Shown piece by piece: positions 1 to 7,592 of a stretch of DNA of 64,000 nt; the first letter of the stretch is position 1, and each line of letters opens with the position of its first letter. Both the position numbers and the translations under genes were made by a program. The notes beneath the pieces were generated by a model. The model was not told the DNA's origin and ran no database searches. It worked only from the letters and a program-made list of their open reading frames with translations. This stretch comes from Alistipes sp. (lineage in GTDB: Bacteria; Bacteroidota; Bacteroidia; Bacteroidales; Rikenellaceae), in the NCBI GenBank assembly GCA_017937765.1, contig JAGBCY010000020.1, forward strand, positions 124,001-188,000, given 5' to 3'.

Positions 1-793
1 CGCGCTTAAGCTCGTAGGCACTCTCCGCGGCGAGGCTCTGCCACTGCTCCTCGGTGGTTGCCACTGCCGCGAGCTCCGCCGTCGCAATCTCGGGGATGAT
101 GTCGGTCGTGGGGTCGAGGCCGATGGTCGTTGCTATCTCGGTCGAGAGGATGCGGATGGTGTTCTTCACCTCGGTGCGTGCAAGCTCGAGACGCTGGAGG
201 CGTAACTCATAGCGCGTGAGGTCGTTATCCAAAGCGACACCCTCCCTACAACGCGCCTCCGTATCGGCGATGAGCTCCTCGGCAAGGGCAATGTTACGGT
301 CGTAGACCTCGAGGATGTTGCGCATCTTGCCCAACTCGAGGAAGAAGCCCGAGAGCAGGAAGCGCACACGACAGCGCGTAGCGTCGAGGTTGACGCCCGC
401 CATCTCCTGCTTCAAGCGCGCGAGGGCGATGGAGTTCGACACCGCACCACCGCCATAGATTAGCTGCGAGGCCTCGACGGCGAAGTTATTGCCAAAGTGC
501 GGCATCTCGACATTCACAGCATTCGTGAAGTCGCGGTCGGCCAACGTGCCATTACCCAAGAAGCTCGCCGAGGCCGACACCGAGAGGTCGGGCAGGCGGC
601 CACCCTGAGCCTCCGTAACGGCAGCCTCGGCCTCGGCAACAGCCACGCGCTCGGCGGCAATCCTCTTTGAGTTCTCCTCGGCAAGCGCGAAGAGCTCGTC
701 GATGGTGAGCCTGCGGCTCTCCTGCGCCACAGCATCGAGCGGCGGCACACATAGCACCGCAGTGAGCAGTGCCATCAAAATACTTCGTTTCAT
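1..793 (-). CDS. TolC-family outer membrane efflux protein (5' part only)
   Basis: The frame opens at an ATG (complement of 791-793) and runs off the left edge, giving 264 residues of the N-terminal part. It starts with a signal peptide (MKRSILMALLTAVLCV, then a likely cut after DAVAQ). The mature start ESRRLTIDELFALAEENSKR is the usual opening of a TolC protomer, followed by long Ala/Glu-rich helices (about 35-65 and 130-200) separated by a beta-prone stretch with LSVSASASFLG. TolC proteins form the trimeric outer-membrane channel of tripartite efflux or type I secretion systems. The membrane-fusion and inner-membrane partners would lie beyond the left edge. A minus-strand -7 box lies far upstream at 1071-1078. 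Family call is firm; the substrate cannot be told. Confidence 0.88.
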   Translation of the reverse strand, partial: MKRSILMALLTAVLCVPPLDAVAQESRRLTIDELFALAEENSKRIAAERVAVAEAEAAVTEAQGGRLPDLSVSASASFLGNGTLADRDFTNAVNVEMPHFGNNFAVEASQLIYGGGAVSNSIALARLKQEMAGVNLDATRCRVRFLLSGFFLELGKMRNILEVYDRNIALAEELIADTEARCREGVALDNDLTRYELRLQRLELARTEVKNTIRILSTEIATTIGLDPTTDIIPEIATAELAAVATTEEQWQSLAAESAYELKR

Positions 794-1070
794 CTTTAGT
801 GTAGATTATTTAGTGATTATCCTATCGCGGGACTGAAGGGCAACGTAGCCACACCGTAAAACACAACAACACAGCCATCGGCACCTCGCTCGAAGTGTCG
901 AATGCAATGTGTGATAGACAGGCGGCTACGCTATGATAACAGGGGTATTACGATTCCCAGTTGGTTGAGATATTACGTCGTAGAAGGTTCGGGAAACGAA
1001 CCGAGTAAAATGTTGGGGTACAGTATTTTATCTCTCTCATTATTGGTGGAACACTGTATGCATTCCGTGG

Positions 1071-1078
1071 CAAAGATA
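1071..1078 (-). promoter_or_regulatory. -7 box (TATCTTTG) possibly for the TolC-family gene
   Basis: Reading the minus strand, TATCTTTG matches the Bacteroidetes -7 consensus TAnnTTTG. No good -33 TTTG lies at the expected distance, so this is a weak promoter call. It would give a long untranslated leader. Confidence 0.3.
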
Positions 1079-1190
1079 GAAAAAATAATCGAATCGCCGA
1101 CATTGTGCTTTGCCAAAAATTTGCCGACCGTTGTTAATAACGCTGTTTATAACTGTCGAACAACTATTAATAAATAGTGGTATTTTAAGC

Positions 1191-1221
1191 GTTGTCGTTT
1201 GCGATAAAATGCGTAATTTTG
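1191..1221 (+). promoter_or_regulatory. dnaB promoter (GTTG-N19-TAATTTTG)
   Basis: GTTG at 1191-1194, 19 bp, then TAATTTTG at 1214-1221. This fits the Bacteroidetes primary sigma pattern (-33 TTTG, -7 TAnnTTTG) with one change in the -33 element. Transcription would start near 1228, about 15 nt before the dnaB ATG, so the leader is very short. Confidence 0.7.
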
Positions 1222-1243
1222 TGCTTGCTTAAATCGGAACACT

Positions 1244-2800
1244 ATGGCAAAACAGTATAAGAAAGCATCGGAGAACAATAGCGAGGCATTCGCACGATTG
1301 ACCGGCATCGACGGCACAGTACCCCCTCAGGCCACAGAGCTCGAGCAAGCGGTGCTCGGCGCGCTGATGTTGGAGAAGGATGCAATCATCGACGTGCAGG
1401 AGTATGTCAAGGTGGAGACCTTCTACCTCGAGGAGCACCGCACGATTTTCAAGGCCATTCAGGACCTGTCGTTCGAGATGAAGGCCATCGACCTCTACAC
1501 CGTAACCGAGCGTCTCAAGGCGCAGAAGGAGCTTCAGAAGGTGGGTGGCGCGGCATACCTCGCCGAGCTGACACAGAAGGTGGCATCGGCGGCACACGTC
1601 GAGTTCCACGCAAAGATCATCGCACAGAAGTATGTGCAGCGCGAGCTCATCCGCTCGGCAACGGAGATCGAGCGTCGCTCCTACGACGAGGAGGTCGACG
1701 TCACGGAGCTCATCGGCTTTGCCGAGCAGGAGATATTCCGCGTGTCGGAGGGTAACGTAAAGCGTTCCGTGCTCGCAGCATCCGACATCCTGCGCAAGGC
1801 GTTGGCTCAGATAGAGGAGGCATCGAAGACCGCCGGCGAGTACAACGGCGTGCGCTCGGGATTTACCGACATCGACAGCGTGACACTCGGCTGGCAGCCC
1901 TCGGACCTTATCATCATCGCGGCACGTCCCTCGATGGGTAAGACTGCCTTCGTGCTCACGATGGCACGCAATATGGCCGTGGAGTTCAAGACCCCCGTGG
2001 CATTCTTCTCGTTGGAGATGTCGTCGGTGCAGCTGATGAACCGACTCATCGTGGCCGAGACGCAGCTCAACTCCAAGGACCTGCGCACGGGTAACCTCAC
2101 TGCCGCACAGTGGACACACCTCGAGAAGAACACCGTGGAGCTCGGACGTGCTCCACTCTATATCGACGACACGCCGGCACTCTCGGTGTACGAGTTCCGC
2201 TCGAAGGCACGACGTCTAAAGACACAGCACGACATACAGTTAATCATCATCGACTACCTGCAGCTGATGACAGCAGCAACGCCCGAGACACGTGGCAACC
2301 GCGAGCAGGAGGTGTCGCTCATATCGCGTACGCTCAAGGCCATAGCCAAGGAGCTAAACGTGCCGATTATCGCCCTCTCGCAGCTGAGCCGTAATGTCGA
2401 GAACCGCGGAGGCTCGAAGCGTCCGCAGCTATCGGACCTCCGTGAGTCGGGAGCTATCGAGCAGGATGCCGACGTCGTGGCATTCATCCACCGCCCCGAG
2501 TACTACGGCCTCACGGTCGACGAGAACAATATGCCCACGGCGGGTATGGCCGAGATAATCATCGCCAAGCACCGTAACGGCGAGGTGACAGACGTGCCTC
2601 TGCGATTCATCAAGGAGCAGGCTAAGTTTGCCGATGCAGATGCCTCGGTGACCGCCACGGCGATGAACGACCGCAACAACTACCCGCAGGAGAGCTACGA
2701 CGACTTCTCGTCGAGTAGCAACACCCCAATGGGTCAGGCACCCGGTGGCACGAGCGGTATGTCGGGCATACCCAACGAATTCGACATCGCACCCTTCTAA
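1244..2800 (+). CDS. dnaB: Replicative DNA helicase DnaB
   Basis: 518 residues, normal for DnaB. DnaB is the hexameric 5'-3' helicase that opens the replication fork and recruits primase. The N-terminal helical domain (about 28-130, starting PPQATELEQAVLGALML) is followed by a linker and the RecA-like motor domain. Walker A is ARPSMGKTAF (227-236), the conserved FFSLEMS follows at 254-260, Walker B is LIIIDYLQLM (333-342), and SDLRESGAIEQDAD carries the later arginine/glutamine motifs. The C-tail is long, Ser/Asn-rich and probably disordered. The ATG is preceded by a good promoter. The ComM/YifB gene follows after 19 bp, so the two are probably one transcript. Identification is secure. Confidence 0.98.
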   Translation: MAKQYKKASENNSEAFARLTGIDGTVPPQATELEQAVLGALMLEKDAIIDVQEYVKVETFYLEEHRTIFKAIQDLSFEMKAIDLYTVTERLKAQKELQKVGGAAYLAELTQKVASAAHVEFHAKIIAQKYVQRELIRSATEIERRSYDEEVDVTELIGFAEQEIFRVSEGNVKRSVLAASDILRKALAQIEEASKTAGEYNGVRSGFTDIDSVTLGWQPSDLIIIAARPSMGKTAFVLTMARNMAVEFKTPVAFFSLEMSSVQLMNRLIVAETQLNSKDLRTGNLTAAQWTHLEKNTVELGRAPLYIDDTPALSVYEFRSKARRLKTQHDIQLIIIDYLQLMTAATPETRGNREQEVSLISRTLKAIAKELNVPIIALSQLSRNVENRGGSKRPQLSDLRESGAIEQDADVVAFIHRPEYYGLTVDENNMPTAGMAEIIIAKHRNGEVTDVPLRFIKEQAKFADADASVTATAMNDRNNYPQESYDDFSSSSNTPMGQAPGGTSGMSGIPNEFDIAPF

Positions 2801-2819
2801 CACGAAATAACTCACTGAG

Positions 2820-4358
2820 ATGTTTGTAAAGGTACATACGGGAGCAATCGCAGGCATCGAGGCGGTAGATGTCACCGTCGAGGTAAACGTCGCGGGTGGT
2901 GGCCTCGGCCTCTACATCGTGGGACTCCCCGACAACACCATAAAGGAGAGTCACGAGCGAATACAGGCCGCCTTCGAGAACTCGGGATATAGGCTCGTGG
3001 CGAAAAAGACGGTCGTAAACCTCGCACCTGCCGACCTGCGTAAGGAGGGCTCGCTCTATGACTTGCCCATAGCGGTGGGAATACTCACGGCAACGGAGCA
3101 GATTGTAACAGATATGCTCGAGGACTCGATGTTCATCGGCGAGCTATCGCTCAACGGCAACCTGCGCCCCGTAAAGGGTGTGTTGCCACTGGTGGCTATG
3201 GCTCGCGAGGCGGGCTACCGTCGCGTATTTATGCCCGTGGAGAATGTCGCCGAGGGTGTCGTTGTCGAGGGCATAGAGACCGTGGGCATAGGCTCGCTCG
3301 CGGAGATGTGCGAGATACTCTCGGGACGTGCCCCCTACACCGTGGCAGAGCCCTCGGTGGTTGAGGATGAGGATGTCGCGGAGGGTGAGTATGTCGAGGA
3401 TTTTGCCGACGTGAAGGGTCAGGCCTACGTTAAGCGCGCGTTGGAGATCGCTGCGGCCGGAGGTCACAACGTCATAATGATCGGTGCGCCCGGCTCGGGA
3501 AAGACGATGCTCGCACGACGTATGCCCTCGATAATGCCGCCGATGACGCTCGACGAGTCGCTCGAGACAACCAAGATACACTCCGTGGCGGGAAAGATAG
3601 GCTCGGAGCGTGGCCTCATAACAACACGTCCGTTCCGCGCTCCTCACCACCTAACCTCACAGGTGGCACTCATCGGTGGCGGCCAGTCGCCACAGCCGGG
3701 CGAGGTGTCGCTGGCCAACAACGGCGTACTCTTCCTCGACGAGATGCCCGAGTTCGGGCGCAACGTCCTCGAGGTGCTACGCCAGCCATTGGAGGATAGG
3801 CACATAACAATCTCGCGCGCGAAGTACTCGGTGGACTACCCCGCTCGCTTCACGCTCGTGGCCTCGATGAACCCCTGCCCGTGCGGCTACTACAACCACC
3901 CGACGAAGGAGTGTACCTGCTCGGCAGCAGCCGTGCATCGCTATATGGCCCATATCTCGGGGCCGCTGATGGATCGCATCGACATACACGTGGAGGTCGT
4001 GCCCGTATCCATCGCCGAGATGTCGACGACGGAGCGTGCCGAGTCGAGCGCAGAGGTGCGCAAGCGTGTTGTCGCGGCGCGCGACGTACAGCTGCGCCGC
4101 TTCGAGGGGCTCGACATTCACTGTAACGCTATGATGAACAGCGCGATGCTGCGACGCTTCGCGCCACTCGACCGCCCATCGGCCGAGCTGCTCGAGCGTG
4201 CAATGGCGAGGCTCAACCTCTCGGCACGTGCCTACGACCGCATAATCAAGGTAGCACGCACGATTGCCGACCTCGAGGGAGCGGAGAACATCACACCCGC
4301 ACATATCTCCGAGGCCATAGGCTACCGCTCGCTCGACCGCGAGAACTGGGGCCGATAG
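2820..4358 (+). CDS. comM: YifB/ComM-family Mg-chelatase-like AAA+ ATPase
   Basis: 512 residues, full length for the family. Residues 1-170 form the N-terminal ChlI/Lon-protease-like domain (starts MFVKVHTGAIAGIEAVDVTV). The AAA+ module has Walker A GAPGSGKTML (222-231), Walker B VLFLDE (303-308) and the family's cysteine cluster NPCPCGYYNH...CTC (351-367). In naturally competent bacteria, ComM is a helicase that promotes branch migration during integration of incoming DNA. In Bacteroidales the role is inferred only. It follows dnaB by 19 bp and is probably co-transcribed. A 26-codon ORF begins 4 bp after its stop, and a terminator lies at 4470-4511. Confidence 0.93.
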   Translation: MFVKVHTGAIAGIEAVDVTVEVNVAGGGLGLYIVGLPDNTIKESHERIQAAFENSGYRLVAKKTVVNLAPADLRKEGSLYDLPIAVGILTATEQIVTDMLEDSMFIGELSLNGNLRPVKGVLPLVAMAREAGYRRVFMPVENVAEGVVVEGIETVGIGSLAEMCEILSGRAPYTVAEPSVVEDEDVAEGEYVEDFADVKGQAYVKRALEIAAAGGHNVIMIGAPGSGKTMLARRMPSIMPPMTLDESLETTKIHSVAGKIGSERGLITTRPFRAPHHLTSQVALIGGGQSPQPGEVSLANNGVLFLDEMPEFGRNVLEVLRQPLEDRHITISRAKYSVDYPARFTLVASMNPCPCGYYNHPTKECTCSAAAVHRYMAHISGPLMDRIDIHVEVVPVSIAEMSTTERAESSAEVRKRVVAARDVQLRRFEGLDIHCNAMMNSAMLRRFAPLDRPSAELLERAMARLNLSARAYDRIIKVARTIADLEGAENITPAHISEAIGYRSLDRENWGR

Positions 4359-4362
4359 GCAG

Positions 4363-4443
4363 ATGGCGCACAAGGCTCTGGGTGACTACGGCCCATTGGG
4401 CAAGAAGTACACCACCGATGAGTTCTTGCAGCTTTACAAATAG
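4363..4443 (+). CDS. Possible 26-aa small ORF behind comM
   Basis: An ATG 4 bp after the comM stop opens 26 sense codons (MAHKALGDYGPLGKKYTTDE... ending FLQLYK) before a TAG and a strong terminator. Codon choice looks like that of real genes here (GAC TAC GGC, AAG AAG TAC ACC ACC). It could be a translationally coupled microprotein. It could also be the surviving C-terminal tail of a lost gene, since the sequence reads like the end of a larger enzyme. I do not recognise it. Confidence 0.3.
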   Translation: MAHKALGDYGPLGKKYTTDEFLQLYK

Positions 4444-4469
4444 AGTATAGCAGATCGCAGCCACAGAGT

Positions 4470-4511
4470 AGGCCCCAAAGGTTTCCAGAGCTTTTGGGGC
4501 CTTACTTTTTG
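4470..4511 (+). terminator. Rho-independent terminator of the dnaB-comM unit
   Basis: AGGCCCCAAA at 4470-4479 pairs perfectly with TTTGGGGCCT at 4493-4502 (10 bp, 13-nt loop), followed by TACTTTTTG. It closes the dnaB-comM-small ORF transcript. Confidence 0.9.
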
Positions 4512-4570
4512 TATCATCGTCCGTTTTAATGCCGCTGGATTGTGCGGGCGGCCATAGCTGTCATCCCAAA

Positions 4571-4792
4571 CAGCCACTTCGAAACGCGCAGGAAAGCGGA
4601 CAGCACTTATATATATATATATATATGTATAAGAGGGAAATGGGGCTTATTGGTCAAAATGGGAGGACACACAAGAGGCACCTTCGGAATGCGCGGTAAA
4701 GCGGATAAGCCCCTCGCTGAATTGGCATAACGGTAAAACGTGTGACACCTAAATCATCCACTTCAAACGCCCGGGTAAGTGGATAAGCCCCC
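4571..4792. repeat. Three degenerate copies of a 35-bp motif
   Basis: Copies near 4571-4606, 4679-4713 and 4755-4792 share CTTC-RAA-YGC-x-GGWAA-GYGGA-AG; the last two both end GGATAAGCCCC. The third copy can form a perfect 8-bp hairpin (ATCCACTT...AAGTGGAT). A simple TA tract lies between the first two copies at 4608-4626. No coding role is visible. Confidence 0.5.
4608..4626. repeat. TA dinucleotide tract
   Basis: Nineteen bases of uninterrupted alternating T and A, then GTATAAG. A tract of this kind is prone to slippage and easy melting. It has no gene within 300 bp on either side. Confidence 0.8.
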
Positions 4793-4815
4793 TACAAAAT
4801 AAAAAATCACACGAC

Positions 4816-4873
4816 AAAAAAAGTGTGCTGCGCAACCTTATCCTCTCACGTGGGGGACAGCCTTGCACAGCAC
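4816..4873 (-). terminator. Hairpin with T7 tail on the minus strand (terminator or end of a small RNA)
   Basis: On the minus strand GTGCTGTGCA (4873-4864) pairs with TGCGCAGCAC (4834-4825) with one G-T wobble and a 29-nt loop. ACTTTTTTT follows (T run at 4822-4816). The outer bases can extend the stem with a bulge. It lies 77 bp beyond a first terminator, so it could end a second short RNA or be a backup terminator. Confidence 0.5.
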
Positions 4874-4949
4874 TGGGACACACTCAAATATTACATTAAC
4901 CAAATATGTCGTTGCTCTCTCAGACCCGTGGGTCCGAAGCCTAAGCATC

Positions 4950-5086
4950 AAAAAAATTCCGATGCAAACCCTGCATCGCAGCTCCATCACCTCCGATTTT
5001 GCCGAACAAGAAAAGACGAAAAAATTAAAGTGACACTCCTCCGCCTCGCGGGGCATACGACATAGAGCCACTACCCCCATCTTGCT
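4950..5086 (-). ncRNA. Probable small RNA with its own promoter and terminator
   Basis: A full consensus promoter (5092-5123) fires into a region that ends about 137 nt later at a clean intrinsic terminator: CGATGCA-gggtt-TGCATCG then GAATTTTTTT (minus strand, 4978-4950). The one open frame across it (4838-5122) runs straight through both hairpins, which argues against a protein. Short internal hairpins such as CCGC-gag-GCGG can form. It could be 6S RNA or another Bacteroidales housekeeping RNA; I cannot match it to a family by eye. Confidence 0.55.
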
Positions 5087-5091
5087 GAGTG

Positions 5092-5123
5092 CAAAGGTAG
5101 AGCATAGGTCAGATGTGACCAAA
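5092..5123 (-). promoter_or_regulatory. Promoter of the putative small RNA (TTTG-N20-TACCTTTG)
   Basis: Minus strand: TTTG (5123-5120), 20 bp, TACCTTTG (5099-5092). Both boxes match the Bacteroidetes consensus exactly and spacing is ideal. The expected start is near 5086, with no gene start close downstream. Confidence 0.75.
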
Positions 5124-5163
5124 TTTTTTGTGAAAAAAGATTTCCCGAGGCGTTTTGTAACAC

Positions 5164-5284
5164 GCTGAAAATCAGGCTGTTGAAAAAATATAAATTCCGA
5201 GTTTTTCTCCGCGCTGATTATCAGGCAGTTACGAGGATTATCACACCGATTTGTGAAATGGTGGCTAAATGGCTGAAAATCAGC
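5164..5284. repeat. Three copies of the dyad GCTGAwwATCAG
   Basis: GCTGAAAATCAGGC (5164-5177), GCTGATTATCAGGC (5213-5226) and GCTGAAAATCAGC (5272-5284) are near-perfect dyads. The last ends 3 bp before the stop codon of the minus-strand TPR/HTH gene. They could be protein-binding sites or small hairpins in the 3' region of that transcript. Confidence 0.5.
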
Positions 5285-5286
5285 TA

Positions 5287-6963
5287 CTAATGATCAACCA
5301 TCGCAGAGAGGAGCATTTCAGCATCGGGACCACCGCACTCCTTGATTTTTGTTTTGATTCGATATTTTATCTTCGAAAGAGCCACCGGATTGCTCTCTAC
5401 AAAGATACAAATTGCGCGCGAAGAAAAACCAGCATAGCTATATAACGCTACTCTCAGCTCGCGCTCGTTGAGCTTCGGGCACTGGCTACGGAGCTTCGAC
5501 ATAAGGCCGCCGCGACAGTTGTCCACCAACTCCTCGAGCTCGGCGATACGACCCTCGTCGCTCTTGATCGACTCGATGGTCTGGCGCACCTGCTCGAACA
5601 CCTTGGTGGCGTGACGTGCCGTGTCGTTATGGTCGTAGTAGGTCTCGCACAGGCGGTTCAGGTCGACAAGGCGGTCGTTATAGAGGTGGTCGACAGCCTC
5701 GGCGAGTTGCTTATCGCCATCGTTACGCGTAAGTTGGAGCTCGTTGATGGTCTCCATATAATATTGTATGTCGCGATTCTTCTTCTGGAAGCGCAGGTAG
5801 ACAAAGAGGATGAGGGCCAGCACCACGCAGGTGATGATGGCATAGATGGCGATGTTACGCTGGTGAATGAGTGCGGCCTCGCGCTCCTTGCTCTCGATGG
5901 TGCTCTGAAGCATACCTATCTGGTAGTTGAGCACGGGCTGCTCCAAGACGCTGAGGATGGTGCTATCCTGACGCTGGTTCGACCACTCGAGCCAGACGAG
6001 GGCCTCTTTGTAGTCGCAGAATACCCTATTCACACAATACTTTGCATAGCTGATTAGCAGCTCATTACGCGGCTCGGACTCCTCGGCAAGCGCGATATAT
6101 TCGTAAGCCTTAGCCTCGTTACCCTCAACGGCCTCCATAACGGCCATAAGCGAGTTATGGTGCGAGAGGTCGTAGATCTCATAGCCGCTCGCCTTGTGCA
6201 TATCGAGCACCTCAGCACAACGCTCATACTCGCCCTGTTGGACGTAGAGCTCGCTGAGGTCGTAGATTACAATCTGGAGGAATGACAGGTCGGCAACGGC
6301 AATGGCGTAGTCGTAGGCGGCCATAAGGTGCTCTTCGGCCTCCTCGTACTTACGTTGCGCGAGGGCAAAGCGGCCGAGGTCGTAGCGCGCATAGGCGATT
6401 TGCTCCTCGAGACCGGCACGCTCGAAGCAGTCGAGCGACTGCATATACTCCTCGTAGGCGTTATTATAGAGGCAACCCTCGCCATAGATGTCGCCCTTAG
6501 CGCGGTGAACGATACCCTCGAGGTAGGGATTATCTACCTCCGAAAGCGACGACTCGGCCTCCATATAGGCGAGCATAGCCTCGGGAAGCTGGTTGGCGGT
6601 GTGCTTCACAAGGCCGTGGTAGTAGAAGGCACGAACACGCTCCTCGTACTCCTTGCGGTCGTCGTAATAGTTTATTGCTATACGCGTAAGTGAGTCATTA
6701 TCAGAGTCGATGCCCACGTAGTAGCACACCTCGCTATATGCCAACGCATAGCGCGCCAGAGCCTCGTCGCTACGCAACGCACCACGGTCGACACTTCGGA
6801 TGAGACGAAGAGCCTCCTCCGAGTCGGTCCGTGCAATCTTGCGAGCCTCATCCACGATGCGCAGCTGGGCATCATCCCTCACACAGGCCTTGATGCCGAC
6901 AACAAGACACAACAACAAAATCGCCACTCCGAGAGCCCTGAGCCCACGGAAGCGACGACACAT
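5287..6963 (-). CDS. Membrane TPR protein with C-terminal LuxR-like HTH
   Basis: 558 residues from the ATG at 6963. A longer frame from GTG at 6999 is unlikely, because that codon sits where transcription should begin below the -7 box at 7004-7011. A hydrophobic N-terminus (ALGVAILLLCLVVGIKAC) anchors or exports the protein. Tetratricopeptide-type helical pairs fill about 30-350. A second membrane segment (AIYAIITCVVLALILFVYL, about 373-391) is followed by a coiled-coil and, at the end, CPKLNERELRVALYSYAGFS plus SKIKYRIKTKIKE, a LuxR-type HTH layout. This architecture is common in Bacteroidetes signalling proteins: the TPR region is periplasmic and the HTH cytoplasmic. It is a single gene; target genes are unknown. 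Confidence 0.8.
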   Translation of the reverse strand: MCRRFRGLRALGVAILLLCLVVGIKACVRDDAQLRIVDEARKIARTDSEEALRLIRSVDRGALRSDEALARYALAYSEVCYYVGIDSDNDSLTRIAINYYDDRKEYEERVRAFYYHGLVKHTANQLPEAMLAYMEAESSLSEVDNPYLEGIVHRAKGDIYGEGCLYNNAYEEYMQSLDCFERAGLEEQIAYARYDLGRFALAQRKYEEAEEHLMAAYDYAIAVADLSFLQIVIYDLSELYVQQGEYERCAEVLDMHKASGYEIYDLSHHNSLMAVMEAVEGNEAKAYEYIALAEESEPRNELLISYAKYCVNRVFCDYKEALVWLEWSNQRQDSTILSVLEQPVLNYQIGMLQSTIESKEREAALIHQRNIAIYAIITCVVLALILFVYLRFQKKNRDIQYYMETINELQLTRNDGDKQLAEAVDHLYNDRLVDLNRLCETYYDHNDTARHATKVFEQVRQTIESIKSDEGRIAELEELVDNCRGGLMSKLRSQCPKLNERELRVALYSYAGFSSRAICIFVESNPVALSKIKYRIKTKIKECGGPDAEMLLSAMVDH

Positions 6964-7003
6964 AGACCCTTTGGCCGCTATTGTTGTGTCCTTTTTCACG
7001 ATA

Positions 7004-7011
7004 CAAATATA
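7004..7011 (-). promoter_or_regulatory. -7 box TATATTTG of the TPR/HTH gene
   Basis: TATATTTG on the minus strand matches TAnnTTTG. It places the RNA start near 6997, which overlaps the GTG at 6999 and so favours the ATG at 6963 as the true start. The -33 element is not well matched. Confidence 0.5.
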
Positions 7012-7226
7012 ATAATAATTTAGAGATTTAGTGAACGCAAAAGCAAAAAATCGGGGTTATCTGCGGCGAAAAGGGCGCGTTTCAGACTAATAGACTTATC
7101 AAAAGGAACAATATTGCAACACAAAAAGAACTTAGCTACCGACGCGACACCACCCTCGGCACAACCAAAAAAAAGACCGCATCAAAAGACGCGGTCCGAC
7201 AACCAGAGCCTTGAGGGGGACTCGGA

Positions 7227-7251
7227 CGATAAAGTGTTATACACTTTATCG
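7227..7251. repeat. Perfect 11-bp inverted repeat with 3-bp spacer
   Basis: CGATAAAGTGT (7227-7237), TAT, ACACTTTATCG (7241-7251). It begins 3 bp after the left tRNA fragment ends. No T run follows, so it is not an obvious terminator; it could be a protein-binding site or an element end. Confidence 0.7.
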
Positions 7252-7553
7252 AAGAGCCGATACCTTAAAAGCAGAGACACGAAGTGGCGAGCAGTAGACT
7301 AAAACTATCGGCTCAACCCCTATCCCGTGAGCAGTCGCCCAAAAGGGCAGGAAGGCTCGGGGCAAACTGTGGAGAAAGAGATAAGCCTGCGCATTGCGCC
7401 GTGGGTTGTGGAACTCGCTGGGGGCTTGCACACAAGCGAGCTACACACCCCACGAGAGCCGATTAATCGGCGGGCTTATCCTGACCCACGCTAAACAATA
7501 CCACCACAACAAGGACTATGCTACCGACGCGACACCACCCTCGGCTAAACAAC

Positions 7554-7582
7554 AAAAAAAGACCGCATCAAAAGACGCGGTC
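7554..7582 (-). terminator. Terminator of tRNA-Thr
   Basis: Minus strand: GACCGC-gtcttttgat-GCGGTC (7582-7561) followed by a run of seven T. It sits 11 bp beyond the mature tRNA 3' end. A copy of it is present in the left repeat at about 7167-7196. Confidence 0.8.
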
Positions 7583-7592
7583 CAACAACCAG

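Larger units (their letters stand above)
794..1243. other. Divergent intergenic region between the TolC-family gene and dnaB
   Basis: This 450-bp AT-rich spacer separates two divergent genes. It holds the dnaB promoter at its right end and a minus-strand TATCTTTG box (1071-1078) that could serve the TolC-family gene with a leader of about 270 nt. A small hairpin GGTTCG-ggaaa-CGAACC lies at 986-1002. A 91-codon plus-strand frame at 902-1177 has no family likeness and no promoter of its own; I do not count it as a gene. Confidence 0.5.

Noticed and set aside
902..1177. 91-codon frame before dnaB
   Set aside because: It ends in AT-rich promoter DNA, has no likeness to any family, and its codon use differs from that of real genes here.
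4838..5122. 94-codon frame over the putative small RNA
   Set aside because: It would start upstream of the RNA start and read through the strong terminator hairpin.
6964..6999. GTG start of the TPR/HTH gene
   Set aside because: It would coincide with the transcription start expected from the -7 box at 7004-7011.
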